From: Cyclaneusma minus
Lineage: Eukaryota; Ascomycota; Leotiomycetes; Marthamycetales; Marthamycetaceae
DNA: 64,000 nucleotides
Assembly (NCBI GenBank): GCA_037179335.1
Contig: JAKZHN010000016.1
Location: forward strand, 434,001 to 498,000
Direction: 5' to 3'
Below the pieces are notes generated by a model that did no database searches, had not been told where the DNA came from, and saw only the letters and a program-made list of their open reading frames with translations. Numbering within the stretch: position 1 is the first letter of the stretch; each line of letters opens with the position of its first letter. Below, one piece after another: positions 1 through 12,217 of the stretch. The translations under genes were made by a program, and so were the position numbers.

Positions 1-1650
1 GGAGGCGAGGTGTCTCGAGTACAGAGCGTCATCGTGGTCGGTACCAAGTCCAGTCAAGACAAACCTGTATCCACGACATTCAAGACTCAACCGCGAGCAC
101 AGCAGCGGCACCGTACCCTCCCCTCCTTCGTCCGAGTCCTCGTGTCCTTCGTCCGAAACTCGGCCTCAGCGGTCGAGTCATCATCATCCATCACCATGGT
201 CTCCCTGTCAACATTTGTCCGCTGGTGCCTGTCCTTTCCCTTGCCAGCCAACTCCTTGGTCTGTGCATCAACCAGGCGCATCCCCGATTCCGAATCACAC
301 GTCCAAGAAAAAAACCTTCCATCGAGCTTCTAGAAGCTCGGCAGCCACGGAACCGGAATAGGCAAAGATCGTGCTGCCCAAATCACACTTTGTGACAGCA
401 CGGGCCAGGGGTAGGCTATCAAATCTCCCCGTTTTCCATCACGATCTCCGCATGGCCAACCAAACGGTTGGAAGTCTCATTTTCACGAGATTGAAAATGC
501 CAATCTTGACACGTTTTGCCATTCCGGAATCTGATGAACCGAGTGGCTGAATGCCGTGGTCCTTCGGGCTCTCTCGGTCTTATCGCTGGCGAACCGTGTC
601 TTTGGGCTTGCTCTGGAAGCGCTGCTAGCAGGGACGAAACATTGACCTTGAGGAACAGAATAGCGTGTACGCCACGGCTTCATGTTTGGCGCTTGCAGAC
701 ATGACAATCAAATTGTGTATCTTGCCGTCGTGTTTGAAAGTGAGCCGGCGGTTTTGGTGGAAATGCTGTCCCCTTCATCCCTCCAGAAACCGGGTCGACA
801 CGAAGTATATCTGGCTTTCTATTGCCCAAATGATTGGCCAAGACGTAGCGCTTCTCCCGCTTTCTGCTTAGGGCTGCAGGGGGCTTGTATCGACTACAGC
901 CTGTCTGCAACTCAGATGTGGCGGGTGTCCACGTTGACTGGATGCAAAGAAATCCGGGGGCTTGTCGTGCTTGTCGTTCTGCAGCGATGGCCCTGTAGCT
1001 GCCACTGGCCGATGCAACGCTGCAAGCCTGCAACTCAGGGCGCTGGGCCGGGCCATTGCTGCCAGATCTGAGACCATGAGTGTGAAGATGCCGAAGTCGA
1101 CAGACTGCTCAACCACTCAAAAGCTCAGCAGCGAAGAACTCAGCCCTCTGCTATCCTCGCTTTTGCCTCCGTGCCGATCGCGGTTCCTGTCTAAAATAAC
1201 CGCACTGGTCCCTGACCCCAGCAGTTTACCAGGTGGCAGCACGACAACATTGAAGTATCCGCGGACCGGGGTTATTTTAGTATACATCTAGCTCGCAGCG
1301 CCGTCGCATTCAAAAGGACGCCACAGAAACCTTACTCGTCACCGAATTCACCCAAGCTCAAGCAATCGTCTCTTTGCTTCGAAGTGTTATTATCCCCCTC
1401 TCCTCCCATCTTCGAACTCGACTTTTTGTGCAACAACATTGTTCTCAACCTGTTCTGCAAATTGTTGTTGAGACAGTCGAGTCACACACGAACACGCTTC
1501 GCCACCACGACACTGCATAACCGCGCCGATCCCTTCGAAGATCCCCCGCTATTTGCCCCCATTCCTTCGTCTCATCTTGAACCCGAAACTTCTCGACACC
1601 ATCTTCTTAGCAAAGGGATCTCCAACGCTCTCAAAACAAACACCGCAATC
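1..1650. other. No gene recognised (left edge)
   Basis: Several short overlapping frames occur on both strands, but none shows a recognisable domain, a convincing start context or consistent codon bias. The last few hundred bases before 1651 are rich in C and T (about 1370-1640), which fits a promoter and 5' untranslated region for the gene starting at 1651. Nothing else can be supported here. Confidence 0.5.
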
Positions 1651-2424
1651 ATGTTCGAAATGTACACCTTCGGCGCCCGCTCCACCGCACCCATCCAACC
1701 CTCCCGCTCCGTCTCACCCACCGACGACTCCTCTCCGGCACCTTCCTCACCATCTATCTTCAGCGAGTCCGCCCCACCAGAACTCAACGATCTATGCGCC
1801 GCCCTCTCCTCCATGTCTTCCAAACCAACCGGCATCACCAAGTCCTCACCCACGTCACCGACGTCACCGACTCGAGATAGTTTCGCAAACAGACGGTTGC
1901 AGAGACAGATTAGTACCCAAATGCTCTGCCAGGTGAAGACGCAGAGGAGTCTTTGCAACTTGATGGAGCAAATGCTTGAAGATGGACGCCAGTGCCAGGT
2001 CGTGCGATCCAAACGCTCTTCCTCGCCTCTCCTCGCGCCCTCTCAAACGGCGAGCCACCACTCTCGCACATCCAGCACCTCCTCATCCGTCCCATCCCTC
2101 GATGATTCGCACAGCGAACACGAGGATGTCGACATGCTCTCCGAAACCGAATCTGAATCTCAAACCCCAGCAAACATTCCCAAATACTTCACCATCCCTG
2201 TTCGCACCGTTGACTCTGAGACTGTTGCGCCGGGAAATGTAGTGGAGGTTGATTCTAACGAGGACGATGAGGGATTCGTGGACGGGCCATTCGAGTTTGA
2301 CGTGTCGCTGAGGAAAGCTGCTGCGCCGATGGGGATTAGAAAGTCTACCTCGGCTGTGTGTGGGCAGGCGCCGAGGATGCGGAAAAGCAAGGTGTTGAGG
2401 AAGGCTAGGGGGGAGACTTTGTGA
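1651..2424 (+). CDS. Unrecognised Ser/Pro-rich, probably disordered protein (257 aa)
   Basis: I do not recognise this protein. The open frame extends upstream to 1384, but the first methionine codons are at 1651 and 1660, following a C/T-rich leader, so 1651 was chosen. Residues 1-70 are Ser/Pro/Thr-rich with repeated SPTSPT motifs. A short stretch around residues 75-110 (RRLQRQISTQMLCQVKTQRS) is basic and Gln-rich and may be helical. The middle is Ser-rich, then acidic (DEEG and ESESE-like runs), and the C-terminus is basic (RMRKSKVLRKARG). There are no membrane segments or signal peptide and no intron is needed. The composition suggests a regulatory or scaffold-like fungal protein, but no function can be assigned. 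Confidence 0.6.
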   Translation: MFEMYTFGARSTAPIQPSRSVSPTDDSSPAPSSPSIFSESAPPELNDLCAALSSMSSKPTGITKSSPTSPTSPTRDSFANRRLQRQISTQMLCQVKTQRSLCNLMEQMLEDGRQCQVVRSKRSSSPLLAPSQTASHHSRTSSTSSSVPSLDDSHSEHEDVDMLSETESESQTPANIPKYFTIPVRTVDSETVAPGNVVEVDSNEDDEGFVDGPFEFDVSLRKAAAPMGIRKSTSAVCGQAPRMRKSKVLRKARGETL

Positions 2425-5400
2425 GAGGTGTTGTCGAGAAAGAAAAAACGACAAGGTACCCATGGGCCAGGTTGGGGCTTGGGAAAAGGAAAATAATTGT
2501 ATAATATTCAGGGAAGGGAAAGAAAAAGGACGGGCTCAACAAACAGCAGGATATACCCCGGGAACGGAATGTGGGAAGAAACATCGGGCAGATGTTGAAT
2601 GGATACAAAAAGCATTAACTATCACCATAACTTGGCTGGAACAATAGCTGCCAAAGAGATCACACAGGTGACGGCAAATATATCTGAAGAATATACAAGA
2701 TACAACCATATGGCTCTCATACTCAGTGAACTCTGACAAGAGTAAGTACGCTCTCCAGCCTCGAGCACATCTCCTCTCATTGCTGCCACTTTGAATCCTC
2801 ACATCTTTCTGTTCTTCTCACTCAACAAATCTCTTTTCATGTGGTACTTTCCTTCCCGGTTTCACAATTCCAACCGTTCTCCGATTCCCTGTTGTCATCC
2901 AAATCCAGCCTCTACCTGGTATGTATCTAGTGTCTCTAATAAATTTGATATCCAAGCCAATTCTCCACTCTCTCCTTCTCCATCTTCAGAGAGATGACGG
3001 CAAGGAGACGAGCAGTGGTTGCCACTGACCAAGTGGCCGTCATCGTAACGACGTCCGAAGATGACAGCAAGGAGGCGGAGATGTTTATTTTGGGAGGAGT
3101 TTCGTCCGCACCGATTTCGTAGCACCTGAGAACAGTCGGAGCTGGTCTGTGCCTAGGGCTCAGGCCCTAATGATAAGGTTGTGGTTTTCCTTCGCTTAGG
3201 TAGCGTATAGCCAGACGCTTAGCGGCGCTTAATCTGGGCCTGTCCTGATCTTCCTATATAAAGCTTAGCACCTTCTTCTCTTCTCAACTCTCTCTGCAAC
3301 CAACGGTCAGAGTTAAGACGCCAAAGACGTCGACGTATCAAAGTACCAACATATGTACTTGTACCTAGAATTCTTGAGAAAGTTTCAGGAAAACACGGAT
3401 CGCAGCCCCTGTCGTCTCCAAAGCACTTTCCCACTCAGCTTTAGCGAATCCTGTCGGCCGACTCTGGGTCGAAAAATAAGCTGATGGGGTACCTCAACTT
3501 TAGCAATTTGAAGTCGAATTATGAAAGGAGCCGGGGCCGTTGATTTCGATGGTCTTCGATTGAAGTCGACAAACAGCAAAACGCTCGACAAATATCCCCA
3601 AAATCGAGAAAGATTTGGATACTGGGCCGCGGACCGTGGTTTGTCTCTTACTAATAGTCAGACCCGCTTCCTGGGTTGCAAGCAGCGAGCAAGCAAAGGT
3701 GCTGGAATTTCTTCACTGCTTCTGGGATGGCTGAGAGAGAAAGAGGGAGAGAGGGAGCAGTGCACGCGGGAGCTGCAACCACGACACTGACAGCTTCAGC
3801 ATCAGTGACCGGGCAGTTCGACATTGACAGAGTGTATTGCGAGTGAAAACGAGATATCTTTGGTTGGTAGGGGCGAGATAGAGATCGTCAATAAACCTGC
3901 ATAGTTCGATGGTAAGATCTCGCATACAGATCTTCTGTGTGATGGAGTTGGGAAGAAGAGTGGAGAGGAAAGCGCGCGGAGGGAGGTGGGATTTTATGGC
4001 GCTAAGGCGACATGTGTAGGCGCTAGTCATGCTAGTCTCGTTTTTTAGCGAGTGCAGGTCGCCTAGGTTGAAATTCACAGGGGGTTTCTTTTGGATGGAT
4101 GCACAACTACATCATTCGAGCAGTCTCCTTCCAGCACTCAAAATACCAGCGAAGCTAAACTCTATCGATGGGGGCATTTGGCAGACGCTGACTGCATAGA
4201 AGACACTAAATGCATGGAAAACACTGGCTACATGAAAAAGCGGGCGAAGAAGAAACGCCTCAAATACTGCCAGTTGGCTCGAAGACATTTAGCTGCTTAC
4301 TACCCAGTCCTGCAAAAGGCCCCATCTTCACTCTCAAGTGAATCAGCGTCCCCAAAACTCGCAGCAAACGCTACTCATCTAATGATGGAAACTTTTGGTG
4401 TGTCCGGCTTTCCATAAAAACCCTCTCCTCTTCCCAGCCTCTCTCCCTTTCTCCCATTATCCGAAGCCGCATCTGAAGACATAGGACAAGCCCTAGGCCT
4501 CACACCAAATGTCTGAATGACATATCAAATTTCAGTAACAAAAGCAGCATAAAAAGGTAATGGCTGTACTTGAACTTGGGTATATTACCTTGAAATTGCA
4601 GGCCTAGGACGCGGATAGTGTGACCTTTAGGGTCGACTGGCTATGGTAGGGGATAAGAAGAGGAGAGCGGGCGAAGATGAGACACCTTGAGTACTGCCAG
4701 CCCAATGGCTCAGAGACGCTAGCTGCCTAGAAATTCAAGTTACATTCACAGTTAGCACAGTGAATCAGCATCCCAATAGCCGACAGCAAACCTTTTCGGC
4801 TAATACTTCCTGGTCTGTTGGGCTCACTACAAAACTCCTCCTCCCTTCCCCCTTCTCCACTGTTTCCTTAACACAAACAGCCACTGGCACCATGATCCTC
4901 TACCTGTGGTAAAAGCGGAGCTCGGGCGGAAAAGCCAATTGTTGGAACCATATCCTGGAGTGGACAAGTAAGGTGCGTAGCGCCAATTGCTAACGAGAAC
5001 TCGACGAAGAAGCATAGAAGCAAAGGCGTGGGATGGGTCGGTGTCTGTAAGTAAGAAGGGAAGGAGAGCTGGAGGCGTGAGGAAGCTATGCTTTTATGGG
5101 CTGCAGCCGCCTCAGGATCCTGGCACTACCATTTAGGCGAGCTATCAGCAAGTGGAAGTGTAGAACTGTTGTTCCGACATATGAGGATAGATGCGTGCAC
5201 GCTGTTTTGACTGGAGAAAGTGACATCTAGGGGTCGGGGAATACAGGCACCAAAACATGAAAAAAGACGGCAGCGACAGGAGGTGCGGCCACGACAGGAC
5301 TAGCCGCGGTGGGGTGTTGTAACTGAAGCAGTAGAAATAGCAACAGCAGGACCTGGGGCATGAGCAGTTCGTTGCTGCCACGAATGCCGATGGCTTGGGG

Positions 5401-8400
5401 ACCGCTTCATGACACAGCCTGGGTGACCTTGAGACATACTCGTCACAGAGACTTGCCGTTAGCGCGTGCGAAATTAGCGAGGGATTTGAGGGAAAGAAAG
5501 CAAGGGAACGGGCGAAGACGCGACGTCTTTTAAGCCTCTCAGCTGGGTTCGGCACGGCACAACTTTAGTCGGGGTCAGCGAACGGGACTAGATTTTTGTT
5601 GGCGTGGCTGCGTTCGGACTCCTGAAGATAAGTAAGGTAGGTAGGCAGGAGATCTGTTGTGAAGATGCCGCTGTGAAGATGCTGCTGGATGATTGCTGAG
5701 GAGAAAAGAAGAAAACAAGAAAAGAGCGGACAACGACGTGATGTCTCTTAAGTATCGCCAGCTAGCCCGGAAGTCAGAACAGACCGGAACGGGGATACTT
5801 TTGTCTTCGACAGCAAGGAGCGGTATTGGGAGGAGCAAACTCACGAGACGAAATTGGAGGGCGGGTTTGCCCACGCCTCATGTCGCCGAAGACGACCAGC
5901 TTGCACAGAGTCATATTGCCAGCCACTTTTGAGGCTTGCAAAACAGCGTAGTCTGGAGCATGGTAGCGTTTAGGAAGAGGTGTGCCTGCTGCTGACTACG
6001 AGGCGCCGGTGCAAACTTTCCAGCGTGTTGATGTGGGTGTTGATTTTGTTGCTGTGGACGTTGGCGGTCTGCTGAGTAGCATGGACATTGGCACGTAACT
6101 CTTTCTTCGGCCCATTGAGCTGTTAGTTCCACTGCTCTTTCAAACCAACAATTTATTCGTTCAAACCATCGACCTGTCCGCCCTGACCAACGAGCTGTTG
6201 GTTCAAGTTTTCCACCTGGAACTGGAGGCGCTGCATTCCAAGGGCGGTGATTGCACCCTGCCATCCAACTTCTCAGTGGGACTTCCGGCGGCGAGATTCT
6301 CCACTTACTACAGCCTCCATTTCACCACTCCACCAAGACGCAGACTACCCACCGATGCTGAGCGTATTGCGAGCTTATCCGACTTGTCGAGCGCTTCCTC
6401 CACGGAGCTACTCTCTGCAGGCAGATCAAGCCTCCTTCGCATGGCGCCCTTGGTCGGCCCACCAGTCCTTTGCGCGATTCATCGAGGCCATGGGCAGTGA
6501 GGGTGGTAAATTCAACACCAGCTCCGTTCCCCTTCCAGTGTTGCGGTTTTGGAAGCCCCAACAGAATGTGCCTTCCCCCGGGTAATCTCAAACCAGGGTT
6601 TTGCCTTTGCGTATGGTAAGACAAAGGCTTGCAAGTACCATGCGACCATCAAGAGCCTGGTAACATCCAGTTGCCATTGATTCGCAACGTCTGACCTCTG
6701 AGTCCTCTCCAGACCCAGGCTTGAGGAGAAGAAGAAGAAGGAGAGCGGGTGAGGATAACACGTCGTTTAAGTAGGCGGTCTCCTAGCTGGCGAGGGATGG
6801 CAATACTTGGTGTCTGCATAAGTGATGGGGGTGGGATTTCGGTAGCACACTAGGCGGCCGATCGGGTAAATTGGGTAAGTGGCGATGGTTGGAGGGGTTG
6901 AGAGCGGGAATGCCATTGACAGGTCCCAGGTGTGTGGGCGCAAGTCTTGTTGCTCGTGGTCGTTGCCTTGATGCCCGTGGACGCTGGCGCTCGTGGACCT
7001 GATGGTTGAGGAAAAGAAAGAGGAAGGAGAGCGTGCTGAGACATATCGTCTTTTAAGTAGGCGACAAAAATCTGCTAGCTGGCGAGGAACGGCAAATAGG
7101 TCTGTTGGGGATGCCCTGGGAGATCGAAGGCAGTATATGGGAGGTCGAGAGTGGGGATATTGTCGACAGGTGCCAGGTTTGTGGGCGGAGTCTTGGTGCT
7201 GGAGCAGTTCGTTGCTGCCGCTGATCCCTGTGGTTTGAGGAAAGAAGGAAAAAGAGAGCAGACAAAGACACGACGTCTTTTGATCCCCCAGCTGGGTTTG
7301 GCACGGCACAACTTTAGCCCGGGTAAGTGAACTAGATTTTCGTTAGCACGCTGGGCGGCCGGTTCTGGGATTTGAGATGGGTGGGCGTGAAGGGGACTGG
7401 GAGTGCAGTTTGGAGACAAGAGATTTTAGACAGCGACAGAGTGTGGGAGAGCTGAGAGGCTTGGTAGGAGCTGGAAAGCAAAGCAGCGGCTGTGACAAGA
7501 GACTTCTCCTATTTGGCTAGATATTGGATAGGAGACGTCTAAACACTGTAGACGCAGTCAGTCGCATTCCCATTTTAGTGTGACCTGGGCCATACCTTGC
7601 GCAGTCTGCCGAAGTTTGAATTTGGGAAGAAAGCTCGAATAGGTCAGGAAAGTTTCACGTATCACACTTTCATTCACTATCAACATCAGCCATTACTATG
7701 CTCCAGCCTTTGGTTTCTGCTTGCTTGATTGTCCCATTCATCATATGATTCCACTTGTCTTGCATGTTCTTGTCCTAGCAAACAAAGTTTCTCGCCCCTT
7801 GGAAAACCCAAGCAACCATCCACTCGGAAGCGGATAGTCATTGTCAGAATTTTCCCCGTCCACCTCCCATCTCCTCCTCTCACCCGTCCCACTCAAGCAC
7901 ATATCCCGTAGGAAGAAAGCATGGCCAATATGCAGCCGTTCTTCTAAACATCATGTCATCCATACAAGAAGAAACCAGCCCACATGGCCAGAGAACTATG
8001 ACAAAGTAATTTCGCAATTGCTGCACCCCAGCTAGGAAACTCGAATCATTTTGATATCCCAGTTGCTCGCAGAGACGGAAGAAACAGAACAAGTCGAATC
8101 GAAGCCGGAAATGACGAGCATGAACCTCCCAATAACTCCGTCGCCGGCCATAGAGAGGTATGAGTTTGACAAAGGAGACAATAATTAACATCCCTAGAAG
8201 AACATTGTCGAATGAGAATGCGACATAGCCCGCCCAGAAGTATTTGTTTCGAGTGGTGGGGAGAGAGGCGATTCATAATGCGGGTAGTCGAAGTGGGATG
8301 AACAAGGAAGCGGGCCATATGCAGGTGAAAGCGCGGTACTCGTAGATGATTCGGCATGGTGTTCTGTTCGTCGTTCGGACTACGCCTGGAGTGTGATGGT

Positions 8401-8625
8401 GCCGCAATCCAGAAGTGAAACGGATGGGTATCGAAGCGGGGGACTAAGGGAGACCCACAAACTCCTCCCAGTCGATACGTATCCAGACCTGCTGATCTTC
8501 CAAGATCTACTCGGACCATTTGACTTGCACCAAGACATCGGAGCCCGACCGGGGAATATGCGGAGAAGACGTTGCAGAGGAGTCGGTGTCAGGATTCTCA
8601 TCCATCGCGTACGTTCACAACCACC
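2425..8625. other. Long gene-poor stretch with decayed repeats
   Basis: About 6.2 kb separate the 1651-2424 gene from the Galpha gene. No reading frame here has a recognisable domain. A TATA-like string (CCTATATAAAG) lies at about 3252-3263 and is followed by a C/T-rich stretch, so an unannotated transcript is possible. The centre of the region is occupied by the degenerate repeat cluster listed separately. Between 7450 and 8620 I see nothing beyond the presumed 3' region of the Galpha gene. Confidence 0.5.
3700..7450. repeat. Cluster of degenerate related repeats (at least seven copies)
   Basis: A recurring core contains a purine-rich run (GAGGAAAAGAAG-like), then GAGCGGGCGAAGA, then ACGACGTCTTTTAAG, then a CAGCTAGC or CAGCTGGG-like block. 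Copies begin near 4240, 4660, 5480, 5700, 6725, 7010 and 7240. Longer matches connect pairs of copies. 4245-4455 resembles 4668-4860, including GTGAATCAGC and CAGCAAAC. 5540-5610 resembles 7295-7360, sharing GGCACGGCACAACTTTAG. 6780-7050 and 7075-7300 look like adjacent units of about 280 bp. Copies differ by many substitutions and indels, so this is an old tandem or dispersed family. No terminal repeats or coding capacity for a transposase are visible. Confidence 0.6.
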
Positions 8626-9984
8626 TCACAGAATCAAGGTATTCAGGTTCCTCTGAATAATCATATCCTGCACACTCGCCATCGTCTTCTTCAGCAAGTC
8701 CGTATCCGTCGCATTAGTGTAATGCCCATAGATCTCCTTATTCGGGTTCCTGTTCAGCGCCTTGAACTTTTCCATGAAGTACTTGCTCGCGGCCTTGTAG
8801 TCGTCTTGCGGTCCTGTGTAGTCGGAGAAACCGTGGGCGCTGATAGACGACGTGGCGAGTTTCTCGCGGAACAAGTCCATCTTGTTGAGGAAGAGGATGA
8901 GTGCGGATTTCGTGAACCATTGGCTGTTGGCGATGGATTCCCAGAGCATTAGGGCTTCTTGCATTTGGTTCTGTGGGGGATGGGGTTAGTCGATTGCGTG
9001 ATAGAGGGAGGGGATTGGATGGCGGATGGAGGATGATGGAGCGAGACCAAGGGAAGGGCAGGGACTTACGCCGTCTTTGTCTTCGACCAGACATTGGTCG
9101 TATCCGCTGATGGCTACCAAGAAAAGGAGACAGTTGACATTCTCGAAACAGTGAATCCACTTCTTTCGCTCAGACCGCTGTCCACCCACATCAAACATGC
9201 GATAAGTCAAAGAGCCGAGATCGAATATGGTTTCTGTAATACCAGTCGTCCTTAATCGCGATCGGAGCACATCTTGGTCTGTAGGTAGATAATCGCGAGC
9301 GAACAAGCGATCGACATCGTTGAGGAAGCTGTGAAGAATATTAGCCATGGAACTTGTATACGATAGGCTCTGGAAGGCGGACGGCGGGCAAGCTTACTAG
9401 TCTAAGTTGTCGTGAAGCGCATACTCGTTACCCTTTGCAATTGCTTTCTGCACTCCTCCGTCTGCCCATAGGCTCTTGAGCGGCTCCAGGTATTCCATAG
9501 GAAGAACTTCGCTCTGGGCAATTTCCCTGTCGACCATCATCAGGTTGGTGTATTGCTGCAGATCATGGTCAGCTGAGGTCAATTGGGGGCGGCATGCGCA
9601 AACTCGTCCACCTACCTTGTTGGCTTCGTTCTCGAAGGGGATGTTCATGCTCTCCATAGCCTCCAGCACGACCCTGAAAGCGCTGTGGATGTTGCTAAAG
9701 ACCACAGCGCGCCATTCCTCCCTTTCATTATTTCCGAAGCCTTGGGCGTAGATCATGCGCATCTGCTTGAGGATGGTCGATTTACCACTTTCACCGGCAC
9801 CTGGCGGAAGGCGTGATGGTCAGCTCTCTCGGTGTTGCAACTTGGTTAAACGGGCAGGCTCACCGAGTAGCAGCAGCTTGACCTCGCGGGCAGCCTTCTT
9901 CTCGTCCTGGCGGATCTGCTTCTCGATCTCGCGGTTCTTCAGGACAGCGTCCTGGTCTTCTTTCCTGCCGCCGCCGAAACACAT
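8626..9984 (-). CDS. Heterotrimeric G protein alpha subunit, group II type
   Basis: Five exons (9984-9864, 9800-9616, 9555-9398, 9328-9070, 8970-8626) join into 355 codons, the usual Galpha length. Seen motifs are GAGESGKS (P-loop, residues 41-48), RSRLRTTGIT (switch I), DVGGQRSERKKW (switch II), LNKMD (G4) and TNATD (G5). The N-terminus is MCFGGG, without Gly2, so N-myristoylation is unlikely, although Cys2 could be palmitoylated. The C-terminus NTLIL has no Cys at position -4. From memory these ends match the filamentous-fungal group II subunits (GanA, GNA-2, MagC) rather than FadA (group I) or GanB (group III). The product binds and hydrolyses GTP at the plasma membrane downstream of receptors. 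The four introns (63, 60, 69 and 99 nt) have normal borders. Confidence 0.93.
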
Positions 9985-12217
9985 GATTGCGGGCTTTCCG
10001 TGAAATGGAGATGCGGTGGTGAGCAGAGGTCTACGTCGACTTCTATGGGAGCGGGCGGGTCGCAGGAGCCTTGTGCTCGTCAGCAGAGTGTGTCGGCTGG
10101 CGCTAGGCCTAGTTTGGATGGTAGCGCGAGGTGCCGGAAAGCTTAGAGGCCGCCAGGGGTTTCAACCGCTGGCCCTGCGTCTGGCTGCACACTATGTTGG
10201 TTTACTGCAGAAGCCGGACTCAGATTAGAGAGTATGTGGAAGATGGCTGCGATAGGTCAAAGAAGGTCGAACCTGAATCCTGACACTGTCCCGCTTTGCA
10301 CGATTTGTTTGATGGGATCCCATGTTTGATATTGTTGTGCAGGCCCACTAATTATACTAGTGATCTCGGTCAAAACATCACTTGCGGTCAAAGGAGCTTT
10401 TCCAGCTCTTGATTGCCTTCTGAAGGGCAGAGAACCAGACCAGCCACGAGCCTGTCCACCATTGATCATCCATCAATGTCTCTAAGTCCAATTTGTCGCG
10501 CTCCGAGGAACATAAGCAGGGGCCCAGTGCTAAAATATGGAGAACTTAGCTCATGTCCACCCAGCGAATGGGAATGGGCGCCTGCCATGGGACTGGAGCC
10601 CGAGACTTCCATGAAAAACACATGGTTCGGAAGAGCATGGCGTGCACGAACACGCTGCTTCGTGGGTGCCAAAAGTCGTGGCATGCGATTATCGAATTAG
10701 GCCGCTTTACCGTGCGGTTTACCAATTCTTGAAATGACCTGTATCGAATTCGGACTTTCGTGGACAATTATAGCCGCTTTACGGGGATTGGGGGCGCGGC
10801 TTTTGTCCTTCTGTCTTAATATAACATACTATATTTATAGCAGTTATAGGGCACGCATCCCTTCCTATTCCCTCCGGGACCGCTTTGATAGGCCGTAGTC
10901 GCTGGCCCCAGCTTGCGGCTTTTACGTGACAGACAACCCCCAAACTCTTTACGAGCCTACGGTGCTTCGGTCAGCGTGGCGATGTTATTTGAATCCTTCC
11001 ATCTGTACCCTATTCCTCCATATCCAATTCAAGGCTCACCAGGCAATCCACGAGGCGCCGTCCGCCCCCAACCCCCAAGGCCCAAGCATCCACAGTCCTC
11101 GTCGTCAATCGTCATCGACGGTGATGTGATCCTTCCAGCGCGGCCTGATCCTCCACATCAACTCCTCTCGGAACACGAGTCAGAACCCTCCTAATTGAAG
11201 CGCTCGCGCCACATAGTACATACATTAGTACGTTTTTCGGGGCAGCGGGCTGGCCCACCAACCAAAAGGCGTGCCCTCTCCGTCCAAGACTCGAAAGCCC
11301 CCAACCCAAAAAGCACGAAGCTTCAAATCCTCGGCGGGTTCCTCCTCCACGTGGCAAGAAGTCGCCACATATGAAGCGAGCGGGGCCCCTGGATTTCTTT
11401 CCGCCGGCCCCACGGGTGTGTTTCAGAATTCCGCTGTTTGTAACCGGCGTGTTCCTCAAACTGTAACACAGTTTTGAAAGCAGAACGTTGTTTACAAAGG
11501 GCTATACATGTACAGTAGCGTGTTTTGCTATCAAGTGCCGGTGTCGCATCAATCCCGAGACTTTATCTTTTGCATTTTGACCCCTTTGCTACTTTATATC
11601 ACGATCATCAGCTTTCGTGCCCAATGACTGGGACTGCATATCAAATCAACTCCACGTCCGTCACCCGTGTTGGCATTCCGGCAGTTTTAGTCATCAGGCC
11701 CATGTTCATCGTTGACAAATCCCATGTTCGAGAATCCTCTCTTGAGTGATTCCAATTGAAATTGCTTGTTGGGATCTTCTGCAGATCTGTTAACCACCAT
11801 GGGGTTCCGGAGCTAGGTAAGTCGAAGATTTTCTAATAAACCCCTTTTTGTTTTTATAACCGCTTTTGCTGGTGATGCGACTTTTTGACGATGTTGAGAT
11901 GTCAAGCTTTTGAGTTTCCCAACCACATGGCGAATGACAGCCGGCTCGCTGCCTGCTAGCGTGCCGCAGCTGGCCGAAGCTCAAACTCACAGGTCGCACA
12001 GAATTTCTTCAGCAAAAAAATCGAGCTCGGCTGTTTTCACCTCCACAGCCTCGTCACTCAAATTTCTTCACCCCAACCCAACACCAAGGACATATCACAA
12101 GTCCTCCCAAAGCTGTTTGCCAGAAGCATTACTCGTGCTCTAGCTCCTCGCACAACCTCAACCCCTCTCCGCATCCCCAAGCTCCTCCACCGTAGCTTCA
12201 AGCTTCCCACAAGCAAG
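9985..12217. other. Intergenic, no gene recognised
   Basis: This lies between the divergently transcribed Galpha and spermidine synthase genes. Small open frames occur on both strands (for example near 10913-11194 and 11112-11459) but show no domain or splice logic. A short direct repeat, GCCGCTTTAC, occurs near 10702 and 10772. The last 200 bases (about 12000-12217) are C-rich and probably form the leader of the spermidine synthase gene. Confidence 0.45.

Noticed and set aside
6767..7309. 180-codon minus-strand frame in the repeat cluster
   Set aside because: Spans two decayed repeat units; no domain, and similar short peptides recur only because the DNA repeats.
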